DNA of 21,284 bases from GH45 sp965370965. Lineage in GTDB: Bacteria; Bacteroidota; Bacteroidia; Bacteroidales; SZUA-534. The stretch is taken from the NCBI GenBank assembly GCA_965370965.1, contig CBDUWQ010000046.1, positions 1 to 21,284 on the forward strand. Direction: 5' to 3'. Positions within the stretch are counted from its first letter, which is position 1. Each line of letters starts with the position of its first letter. The notes under the pieces were generated by a model, which worked only from the letters and a program-made list of their open reading frames with translations, was not told the origin of the DNA and did no database searches. The position numbers and the translations under genes were made by a program. Below, piece by piece: positions 7,979-15,793 of the stretch.

Positions 7979-9436
7979 TCAATTTACTGTCTTATTAATT
8001 GACATTGAAAAACCAACTAAAACACGCCATCTCTCCCATATTAAATCGGTATATTTAATATCATCTGGGTTTGTGTCAGGATTGTTTGCATCCTCAGGAA
8101 ATCGAACAATTTGTGGTATAGTTTGTATCCCCCTTGAATATACGCAGCCAATGGTTAACCTGAATTTTTTTAGTATCCAATCAAAACCACCTCCGTAATT
8201 GTAAATATTACCAGAAAAAAAAGAGTTGTCATAGCCATCTGTTATTCTTTTTGATAAATCTTCATCATTATTTATTATTAATGATGAAAAATCGGTTGCG
8301 AAACTGGTATAAAAACTCAAACTATCAACAATACCCCATTCAATACCTGCACCATAATTAATTACTGATTTACGTTCATCTATATACCTGTTAAGTATTT
8401 TTTCTCCAGATGTCTGTCCTATAAAGGGCTCGGGGATTAATAAATAATACTTATCTACTTTATTAAACCATTCAGCACTAACATGTAACACATTTCTGCC
8501 AAAATTATATCCCCCACCAATTCCTACGCTAAGTGGTGATTTGAATTTTACTTCAGCATTTTCTGAAAAGTGCGATTCAAGTATGTTATTTGATTCCGGA
8601 TGGGCACTATTTTCATAACCGGCAAGTATTTCTTCATATAATAAACTGCCCGATCCATTAATGTGTGCTTTTGGTGTTGTAACCGTTAACCCTAAGCTAA
8701 TATTTTTTTTTGCATAACTTATTCCTAGTTTAGCAATATATCCAAAATGATTCATTGCCCTAAATCTGTTTCTTTTTAAAATTGCTACCTGATTATCACC
8801 ACTTGTTGTTTTACCTAATGCTTGCAAATCATATTGATAGCTTGCACTTTGACTAATTACTGTTAAAAAATTTGTAATTCCAACATTCCAATAATCATTA
8901 AGAGGAATGGCCCATGTTAAGCCTAACCACTCTTCTGAGAAATTTTTATTCCAAAATAATGACCCAAACAAATCTTCTTCACCTACCCAATCGTTATTAA
9001 ATTCATAACTGGTATTTATTCTCCCATCTAATGAATAGCTAAAATTATAGCGCGACATAAATGTGTATGCAAACTTATGGTTATGTAGTTTTTTAAGCTA
9101 TTTCACTTTTTTAAAGTCAAAACTTCCGGCAATTAATGTTGGGGTCGAACCAAATCTGTTATTTGATAAATCGGCTTTACCAATACCATCTTTAACTTTA
9201 ATTGTAACTAATTGTAAAGCCTTGGCACTAATAAGAAATGATGAGGTTTGTTCTGATGCCAATCTTGATGGATTGTAAAATACTGTTCCTAAATCTTCTA
9301 CGCTGCCAATAACACTTCCTGACAGTAACATTGATCTGTTACCAAATTGCTCCGTCCAGTAATGAGCATCTTGAGCTATTAAATATGTACTATTAAATAA
9401 AAATATTAATATTAGGTATTGTATTTTTTTTATCAT
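7979..9436 (-). pseudogene. FadL/OmpP1-like outer-membrane protein gene interrupted by an in-frame TAG
   Basis: Two open segments, 9436-9098 (112 residues) and 9058-7979 (359 residues), lie in the same frame and make one 485-codon gene broken by TAG at 9098-9100. The intervening codons still read sensibly (LKKLHNHKFAYTF), leading straight into MSRYNFSYSLD. The N-terminus has a signal peptide ending in TYLIAQ and the FadL-like opening GSVIGSVEDLGTVFYNPSRLA. The rest has alternating beta-strand character with a C-terminal strand RWRVLVGFSMSI, as expected of an outer-membrane barrel of the hydrophobic-compound channel family. A single C-to-T change (CAG to TAG) would explain the stop. Real pseudogenisation, a base-call error or suppression are all possible; the clean downstream frame suggests a recent event. 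It lies 56 bases after the S9 peptidase gene and may share its transcript. Confidence 0.82.
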
Positions 9437-9492
9437 ATAATATTATTTTGGATATAGCTTGCTCCGTTTTATTTGAGGGTTGTTTTATGTGT

Positions 9493-11688
9493 TTATAAAT
9501 TTTCTTTAATAAAATTCAGCATTTTTGTATATAAATGATAACGTGTGTTTCCTCCGTAAATACTATGGTTGCGGTTTGTATATACAAACATTTCAAACTG
9601 CTTGTTTGCTTGCACAAAAGCTTCCGATATTTCTAAAGTGTTTTGCATATGAACATTATCATCGGCCGAGCCGCATATAATCAACAGTTTTCCTTTTAAC
9701 TTATCAACATGGTTTATTGGTGAATTGTCGTCATATCCGTCGGCATTTTCCTGAGGTGTCCGCATAAATCTTTCGGTATAAATATTGTCGTAATAACGCC
9801 AATTTGTAACAGGTGCAACTGCAATGCCTGCTTTAAAGTAATCGGCTCCCTGTGTCATGCAATTCAGTGTCATAAAACCGCCATAGCTCCAGCCCCATAT
9901 GCCTATTCTGCTGGCATCAATATAGTTTAGGTTTCCTAAGTATTTAGCTGTGGCTATTTGGTCAATGGTTTCGTATTTTCCAAGTTCAAGGTAGGTCATT
10001 TTCCTAAAATCTTCACCTCTTGCACCTGTGCCGCGCCCGTCAACACAGGCAACAATATAGCCTTCGGCAGCCAGTACCTGTTCCCAGCCAATGCGAAAAT
10101 TATCGGTTACTTGTTGCGAATTTGGACCGCTGTACTGTGTCATCAATACAGGATATTGTTTTTTTGTGTCAAAATCAACTGGTTTTACCATCCAACCGTT
10201 TAGCTGTATTCCATCGTCAGTTTTAAAAGTAAAAAACTCTTTTGCCGAAAAATTAACCGAATCTAACTTAGTTTTAAGGGTTGCATTATCTTCTAAAATC
10301 CTAATCTGGTTTCCATTGTAATTATGCAGGGTTACCAAGGTTGGAGTTGAAACATTTGAATAGTAATTTATGAAGTATTTAAAGCCATTGCTAAATGTGG
10401 CACTATTTGTTCCGGTTAACGTGCTAAGTTTTTTTGTTTGTGTTCCGTTTACCTTTATTGCATAAATATTGCGCTGCATTGGTGTAGGCTGCGCACTTTG
10501 ATAATAAATAAGTTCATTTTCGGTATTATAGCCTAAATATTCTGTAATATCCCAATTTCCTTTTGTTACTTGGTTTATTAATGTTCCATTGGCATTGTAT
10601 AAATAAATATGCATATAACCATCGCGCTCGCTTGTATAAATAAATTGTTTTCCATTATTTATAAAAGTAAGATTATCAAAATAGCTTTCATCAATATATC
10701 GTTCGTTATTTTCGGTATAAAAAACTTTTGAAACGCCTGTTTCGGCATTTGCATAAATAAATTCAAGTTTATTTTGCAGCCTGTTTAAACGGTATAAAAC
10801 CAGTTTGCCGTTTGGTGCCCATTTTAAACGTGGTATGTATTGGTCTGTTTCTGTTCCAACATTTACAAGTATAGTTTTTTTTGTTTCAATATTATATGAA
10901 TGTACTGTAACAATGCTGTTGTCTTCACCTGCTTTTGGATATTTAAAAGCTTGATTTTCGGGGTATAGCGCATTTTTGTTTTTCTCAGGGCTAAGTCCTT
11001 TAAAAACTGTCATGTTAAACATTGAAACATCACTTTCATCAAATTTACAGTATGCCAAATACTTTCCATCGGGCGACCAATTAAATGCTTGGTTGTATTC
11101 AAACTCCTCTTCGTAAACCCAATCGGGTGCGCCGTTAATAATTTTGTTCCATACTCCATCGTCGGTAATTTGGGTTTCGTTACCCGATGCTAATTCTGTA
11201 ATAAATATATTGTTATTGCGTATAAATGCAGTTTTTTTACCATCGGGCGACAGGGTTGCAAGTCGTTGTGGTCCGTTGTTTGATGCCTTAAATAGTTTTT
11301 TGTTGTTAATGTCCCAAACATAATACTCGGCATTAAACGACTTGCGGTAAATCCGCTCCCTGTTTATATAAAAAATAATTTTCGACTCGTCATTATTAAA
11401 TTTATAATTACTAATGCCTTTAATGGGTTCATTATTGAAATTGTTTACCGAAACCAACTCGGCTACTTTATCGCCGGTTTTATAACTGTATTTTGCTATA
11501 ATTGAATCGCCTATTAAGGCTGAATAATGCAAACCATCATTCATTGATGCTAATCCATAAACGCTTTTTGGGTAAAACGAGTATGTTTGAAAAAGATTAG
11601 CTACTGTGATGTCTGTTTTTTCTGTCTCTTGAGCTTTAGAAATAAATCCGGCAGCTAATGCAATTAGTATAATTATTACATGTTTCAT
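9493..11688 (-). CDS. S9 family dipeptidyl-peptidase IV-type serine peptidase
   Basis: A 731-residue exported peptidase expected to remove Xaa-Pro/Ala dipeptides from peptide N-termini in the periplasm or at the cell surface. Residues 1-19 form a signal peptide (MKHVIIILIALAAGFISKA, cleavage before or after Q20). A beta-propeller domain (about 60-490) contains DWVYEEEFEY with E193-E195, matching the double-glutamate motif of DPP-IV that binds the substrate amino-terminus. The C-terminal alpha/beta-hydrolase domain (about 490-731) carries the triad S601 in GWSYGG, D676 in GSADDNVH and H708 in NRNHSIYGG. Length agrees with bacterial DPP-IV enzymes. No consensus promoter was found in the 486-base AT-rich region upstream. 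It heads the - strand set that continues with the FadL-like barrel, pepD and the MFS carrier. Confidence 0.95.
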   Translation of the reverse strand: MKHVIIILIALAAGFISKAQETEKTDITVANLFQTYSFYPKSVYGLASMNDGLHYSALIGDSIIAKYSYKTGDKVAELVSVNNFNNEPIKGISNYKFNNDESKIIFYINRERIYRKSFNAEYYVWDINNKKLFKASNNGPQRLATLSPDGKKTAFIRNNNIFITELASGNETQITDDGVWNKIINGAPDWVYEEEFEYNQAFNWSPDGKYLAYCKFDESDVSMFNMTVFKGLSPEKNKNALYPENQAFKYPKAGEDNSIVTVHSYNIETKKTILVNVGTETDQYIPRLKWAPNGKLVLYRLNRLQNKLEFIYANAETGVSKVFYTENNERYIDESYFDNLTFINNGKQFIYTSERDGYMHIYLYNANGTLINQVTKGNWDITEYLGYNTENELIYYQSAQPTPMQRNIYAIKVNGTQTKKLSTLTGTNSATFSNGFKYFINYYSNVSTPTLVTLHNYNGNQIRILEDNATLKTKLDSVNFSAKEFFTFKTDDGIQLNGWMVKPVDFDTKKQYPVLMTQYSGPNSQQVTDNFRIGWEQVLAAEGYIVACVDGRGTGARGEDFRKMTYLELGKYETIDQIATAKYLGNLNYIDASRIGIWGWSYGGFMTLNCMTQGADYFKAGIAVAPVTNWRYYDNIYTERFMRTPQENADGYDDNSPINHVDKLKGKLLIICGSADDNVHMQNTLEISEAFVQANKQFEMFVYTNRNHSIYGGNTRYHLYTKMLNFIKENL

Positions 11689-12174
11689 TTTATTAGTTTT
11701 TTGTTTTTAATTTGAGTATAAAATATTTGTAGTTCATATTTATATTTTTGACAACTTGTGGGGAACTATTTTAGTAAATAGTGTTAATAAAAAGTTAAAG
11801 ATTACATTTTAATTATTAAATTAAAATCTCTTTATTATGTTATTAAATGTGTTAATCATTTTTATTTGAGGTGTACTTAAGTGAATTTCAAAATTTCAGC
11901 ATATAAAATTTTAATTTGTTTATTAAATATAAGTATCGGCTTATGATACATTTTTAATGATTGGCATAGTTGTAGTAATTTTTACATTTGAGTTTTATTT
12001 TGTTGGTATTATAACTGAGCAAATAAAAAGAGTGATAAATAAAAGGGTTTTGTTATTTTTGTTGTTCAGCCTTTTGTTATAAGGTAGGCTAATTTATTTA
12101 TCCAAATCAATTATTATTTATACCAAATACTAAAAAATGATATTAACACATCAATTTATTGTTTAGTAAACAAA
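11689..12174. other. AT-rich intergenic region with small dyads
   Basis: 486 bases with no credible gene on either strand, between two - strand genes (the PorE-like gene upstream, the DPP-IV-type gene downstream). Small inverted repeats are present: ACTATTT/AAATAGT (11765-11771/11776-11782), ATTTTAATT/AATTAAAAT (11806-11814/11819-11827) and AGCCT/AGGCT (12068-12072/12086-12090). None has a GC-rich stem followed by a T run on the - strand, so none is a convincing terminator. No TAnnTTTG element pointing towards the peptidase gene was found. The region may hold unrecognised promoter and 3'-end signals. Confidence 0.4.
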
Positions 12175-14232
12175 TCAAAATCCAACAAAATTTTGCACTT
12201 TTCCTATAATTTTAAATTCGGTTCTGCGATTACGTTCCATTCCTTTTATGTTGTCTGAATTATCACTATTTTGATTTTGTGAAATTGGATAGCTCTCACC
12301 ATATCCTTTAGTAATTAACCGTTTCTTACTTATTCCTTTACTTTCTAAATAGGCTGCAACTTTTTTTGCCCTTTTTTCTGATAATATCACATTGTATTCC
12401 GAATCACCCACATTATCAGTATGAGAGCTTATTTCAATTTTAATATCGGTTAATTCTTTCATTAGTTTTACTAATGTTGAATCTAAATGGCTTTTTGAAT
12501 CCTTATTTAGGTCGCTTTTTCCAAATTCATAATAAATGTTTTTTATAACCATAGGGGCATTTGGAAGAGCTTCAATAGGTTCAATATCCAATACTATTTC
12601 ACATAGGTTTTTATTATTTAAATTTTGTGTAGATACATTTACAAGTGCTTTAATCTCTTCATTTTTATGGATTATTAGGGTGTAATCTTGGTCTTTTCCT
12701 GTATCAAATTTAAAAAAACCATTATTATCAGTAGTATCACTGGTAATATAAAGAGAATCGGTTCCTATATCAGTTTTTAAATATAATGATACAATAGCAT
12801 CACTTAAATAACTATTTTTAATGGTAGAATCTCTAAATTCCACTCCATTTTTCAGAATTTTTTCAATAATTGGATTTATTTTGGTTAGCAGGTTTCCTTT
12901 CAGAATAAGTTGATTAGGATTCTTAAATGTAAAATAGAATAAATCAAAACAACAATAATTATTTGGCAATGTTTTGTTCACAGGCCGGTTCGATACAATA
13001 AACCCTGCATTTCTCGAATTATTTAGAGTAAAATAAATCTCGTCAGCATTTGAATTTATGTAATTTCCAATATTAGTAGGTTTTGTCCAACTCTTCAATT
13101 CTCCAATACTTTTATATATATCATATCCACCAAAACCAATTTGTCCATTACTACTAAAATTGAGTGTTTTAGTGGTATAATCGTAATATGGTGTAATTTC
13201 GTTTAAAGGTGTATTAATTCTGCTACCAGCATTTATAGGTTTTCCAAAAGTTCCTCTTTTTTTATTAAATACGGTATACCAAATATCCATACCTCCTTTT
13301 CCATTTGGCATATCAGACGAAAAATATACAATTTCAAAATCAGGATTAAAAGTTGTACCAACTGTTGGCTGAGTTGATGAAAAAAACACTCCGTTAATAT
13401 TATTATCAAGCTTTACAGGATTTATAAATTGACCTTTTTCAAATTGGCATATATATAATTGACTAATGTTTTTTTTGTGCCAGTTTTTTATGGTAGCAGT
13501 AAAATAAAAACGCTTTTTATCTAAAGAAAAACAGCTATTACCAACATTTACAAATTGCTGATTAAGGTTAATAATATTATTAGTTTTTAACCAAATTGAA
13601 GTTTCTTTTTTAGCATAAAAAAACTGACTTGTTGGTACCGTTATGGTATCGTTAGATACATACAAATTACTATCGTTAATAACTTGTGAAGTATATATAA
13701 TTAAAGAATCATTAATAAAGTTTGGAGCACTTTCCATATGGCTCCCATTGATTGATGAATTTAAATGATATATACGTACCGTAGTTGTATCATCAGGAGT
13801 TTCAATAGCAATTAATGCCCCTTTGTACTCCCTTTTTAATATAAATTCCTGATTTTCGTTTAATTCTTCTTTACTACACTTATCTAAATAATAAATACAT
13901 GAATCATATTGTCCCATTTGTTTGTATGAAAGTCCGATATAAAAATATGATAATGCTTTTTTACGTGATGATTGAGCTATTTTAAGAAAGGTGGTTTTTG
14001 CTTTTTCATATTCCCTAATTTTATAATATAAAAGTGAAAGCTTATTTACAACTCTTTTATTTTGTTTTAATTTATGAGAAAGTTCATAATAATAAATTGC
14101 CGTATAATAATCACCATTCATTTCTGCTGTCTCAGCCAATTCATTTAACTTAGGGGGTCTTTTTTCTGTATTTTGACAATACCCAAAAGATAAAAAAAAG
14201 GTTATTATAAATATAGTAAATAAGTATTTCAA
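12175..14232 (-). CDS. PorE-like protein: TPR, PD40 beta-propeller, CRD-like and OmpA domains
   Basis: A 685-residue exported envelope protein. Order seen: signal peptide (1-19, hydrophobic core FTIFIITFFLSFG), TPR-like helical repeats about 30-140, a PD40/WD40-like propeller about 160-440 (IVYFSSDMPNGKGGMDIWY and LNFSSNGQIGFGGYDIYKS), a carboxypeptidase-regulatory-like beta domain about 445-555, and an OmpA C-terminal domain from about 565. The peptidoglycan-binding D606 (SHTDNVG) and arginines 669-670 (NRRTEF) are present. This is the domain order of PorE, which anchors T9SS components to peptidoglycan in Porphyromonas. The start is TTG at 14232: an in-frame TGA lies two codons upstream and the next methionine is inside the mature protein. 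It has a consensus promoter and is divergent from a PorP/SprF gene. It is probably a paralogue dedicated to the neighbouring adhesin rather than the core PorE. Confidence 0.9.
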   Translation of the reverse strand: MKYLFTIFIITFFLSFGYCQNTEKRPPKLNELAETAEMNGDYYTAIYYYELSHKLKQNKRVVNKLSLLYYKIREYEKAKTTFLKIAQSSRKKALSYFYIGLSYKQMGQYDSCIYYLDKCSKEELNENQEFILKREYKGALIAIETPDDTTTVRIYHLNSSINGSHMESAPNFINDSLIIYTSQVINDSNLYVSNDTITVPTSQFFYAKKETSIWLKTNNIINLNQQFVNVGNSCFSLDKKRFYFTATIKNWHKKNISQLYICQFEKGQFINPVKLDNNINGVFFSSTQPTVGTTFNPDFEIVYFSSDMPNGKGGMDIWYTVFNKKRGTFGKPINAGSRINTPLNEITPYYDYTTKTLNFSSNGQIGFGGYDIYKSIGELKSWTKPTNIGNYINSNADEIYFTLNNSRNAGFIVSNRPVNKTLPNNYCCFDLFYFTFKNPNQLILKGNLLTKINPIIEKILKNGVEFRDSTIKNSYLSDAIVSLYLKTDIGTDSLYITSDTTDNNGFFKFDTGKDQDYTLIIHKNEEIKALVNVSTQNLNNKNLCEIVLDIEPIEALPNAPMVIKNIYYEFGKSDLNKDSKSHLDSTLVKLMKELTDIKIEISSHTDNVGDSEYNVILSEKRAKKVAAYLESKGISKKRLITKGYGESYPISQNQNSDNSDNIKGMERNRRTEFKIIGKVQNFVGF

Positions 14233-14259
14233 ACTTCAGTTTATAAATTTTGTCTATTT

Positions 14260-14290
14260 CAAAGATACTTTAAATGTATTTTAAACAAAA
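14260..14290 (-). promoter_or_regulatory. Consensus Bacteroidota promoter for the PorE-like gene
   Basis: On the - strand, TTTTG (14290 to 14286) and TATCTTTG (14267 to 14260, perfect TAnnTTTG) are separated by 18 bases. Transcription would begin about 14253, roughly 20 bases before the TTG start at 14232. It is the best promoter match in the window. Confidence 0.72.
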
Positions 14291-14413
14291 TCTATTTTTT
14301 ATAAAATATACTATCAATATTTATATTTTTTGGTAAAAATAGTTAGAAAGAAATACCAGATTTATTTTTACTTACTATTCATCAAGTTTGTGTAATTATA
14401 ACTTTTTGCTTAT

Positions 14414-14434
14414 TTGTAGGATTTTTTCCTACAA
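14414..14434. repeat. Perfect 8-bp inverted repeat in the divergent intergenic region
   Basis: TTGTAGGA (14414-14421) and TCCTACAA (14427-14434) flank a T5 loop. It lies midway between the divergent PorE-like and PorP/SprF genes, upstream of both predicted promoters, so an operator is one possibility. It is not placed to terminate either gene. Confidence 0.5.
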
Positions 14435-14477
14435 CAAATTCAGTATTTTCCTTATTTTATTTAGGCAGTTACTGCTA

Positions 14478-14485
14478 TACCTTTG
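14478..14485 (+). promoter_or_regulatory. Candidate -7 element for the PorP/SprF-adhesin operon
   Basis: TACCTTTG matches TAnnTTTG and lies 47 bases before the ATG at 14533. No TTTG is present at the expected -33 position, only a T-rich run, so strength may be modest or activator-dependent. Transcription would start about 14492, just upstream of the 14502-14524 dyad. Confidence 0.5.
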
Positions 14486-14501
14486 GTTTGTGTAAAAAAC
14501 T

Positions 14502-14524
14502 TATATCAAGTGATATAACTTGAT
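14502..14524 (+). promoter_or_regulatory. Mutually exclusive leader hairpins next to the PorP/SprF start
   Basis: TATATCA (14502-14508) pairs with TGATATA (14511-14517). The overlapping ATCAAGT (14505-14511) pairs with ACTTGAT (14518-14524). The two pairings share bases and cannot form together. The second ends 8 bases before the ATG at 14533, within the expected ribosome footprint. This could tune translation or be a DNA operator. No function is demonstrated. Confidence 0.4.
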
Positions 14525-14532
14525 TTTATGTT

Positions 14533-15774
14533 ATGAAAAAAAACAAACAAATTACAAATTATATAAATGAAAATCTGAAATCTCAGCAAAATTTTAGATT
14601 TGTCTTTTGCAAATTACTTATATGTTTAGTAGATATGTTTAGTATTTGTTTTTTGAGTTTTAAAAATTCTTATTTGCTGTGTTCAATAATTCGGTTCTCA
14701 TGGATAACCAATAAATTTCAAAAAATACTAATTAGTGTTAACAAGAAAACCATCTTTTTTTCACAAAAACTAATTATAGCTATATTATTATTGATGATAA
14801 TTAATTTCAATGCTTATAGTCAAACAAATAATATATTGAATTTTCAAATGGATGGTTTTTATTTGTTACCGAGTGAAAGTGGAACTCATAATAACAAATG
14901 GGTATTAAGCTCATATATTAATTCAAAAACTATTCTTAAGGAAATGCCAATTCGTTCTTACGTAATTTTAGGCGATTATAGAATAAAAAGGGGGTTACAA
15001 AGTTTATATATTGGAGTAAGTTTTGGAGCTATTCAATTAATGACATCACCCTATCATGAAAATGAATTTTATAGCACTATAGCATATCATAAAATTATTA
15101 AAAACCACACATTACACATTGGTGTCCAAACCGGATTATTATTCAGGAATCTTGATTTTAACAGTTTAGTATTTCCCGACCAATACGATAGAGGTACAGG
15201 CACATTTAATCCAAGAATACCAACAGATGAACCTGTTGACTTTGCCGGAAAAGCCGCTAATATAAATTTAAACTTTGGGATTGCTTATGGTTTAAGATTT
15301 AATAAATTTTATTCAAAGTTAATAATTGCTGCCCGCAATATAAATAAGCCGAATTTATCTTTTTCTCAAAATCCAATAATTCAATCACAACAGTGGATAT
15401 TGCAGACTAAAACTAATTACTATTTTACTAACACTAATATAGTTAAGTCTTTTTTAATGTTAAGTAATACAAATGATAAAGCAGAAGTCTTTATTGGAGG
15501 AGAGTTAGTACACAAATTAATTAGGCATAATGTTTTAATGAATGAAGTTTCAGTTGGTTCTTATATCGCATTGCGTAATAATAAGTATCCTAATAATATT
15601 ATTTTTAATATGGCATTGGGTATTAATAATACTAAAATTGGTTTTGCATATGCATATAATTTTGTTGGAACACAAGCATCGGCAAACAATTTTAATACTT
15701 TTGAGATTGTTTTACTATTTATAGGTTTAAACAACATTTTGGAATACTACTCAGTACCATGTGAAATTTATTAA
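14533..15774 (+). CDS. PorP/SprF family type IX secretion outer-membrane protein
   Basis: A 413-residue protein whose region from about 98 onwards resembles PorP/SprF beta-barrels. These sit in the outer membrane and assist secretion or surface attachment of a partner adhesin such as SprB. The family-like block FPDQYDRGTGTFNP with downstream DEPVDFAGKAANINLNFGIAY (about 215-255) and the alternating barrel strands support this. The signal peptide appears late: KLIIAILLLMIINFNAYS (79-96), cleavage before Q97. Ahead of it are about 70 extra residues with another hydrophobic stretch (27-43). No ATG, GTG or TTG lies in a good position to start directly before the signal peptide, so the ATG at 14533 is kept and the true start is uncertain. 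The adhesin gene follows within 19 bases, implying one operon. Confidence 0.85.
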   Translation: MKKNKQITNYINENLKSQQNFRFVFCKLLICLVDMFSICFLSFKNSYLLCSIIRFSWITNKFQKILISVNKKTIFFSQKLIIAILLLMIINFNAYSQTNNILNFQMDGFYLLPSESGTHNNKWVLSSYINSKTILKEMPIRSYVILGDYRIKRGLQSLYIGVSFGAIQLMTSPYHENEFYSTIAYHKIIKNHTLHIGVQTGLLFRNLDFNSLVFPDQYDRGTGTFNPRIPTDEPVDFAGKAANINLNFGIAYGLRFNKFYSKLIIAARNINKPNLSFSQNPIIQSQQWILQTKTNYYFTNTNIVKSFLMLSNTNDKAEVFIGGELVHKLIRHNVLMNEVSVGSYIALRNNKYPNNIIFNMALGINNTKIGFAYAYNFVGTQASANNFNTFEIVLLFIGLNNILEYYSVPCEIY

Positions 15775-15793
15775 TAAATTATTTATTGTACTA

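Noticed and set aside
7979..9058. Treating the 359-residue barrel segment as a complete independent gene
   Set aside because: It lacks a signal peptide, begins in the middle of a beta-barrel strand, and is in frame with the upstream segment that supplies the signal peptide and N-terminus.
9098..9100. Reassignment of TAG to an amino acid (alternative genetic code)
   Set aside because: The fur gene ends in TAG at a normal family length, and no other gene here has an internal TAG.
11765..11827. AT-only inverted repeats as terminators
   Set aside because: Stems contain almost no G-C pairs and lack a following T run in the relevant direction; such dyads are common in AT-rich spacers.
15761..15793. 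GTG start for the PKD adhesin overlapping the PorP/SprF gene
   Set aside because: The ATG at 15794 gives a compact standard signal peptide without overlap; GTG remains only an alternative.
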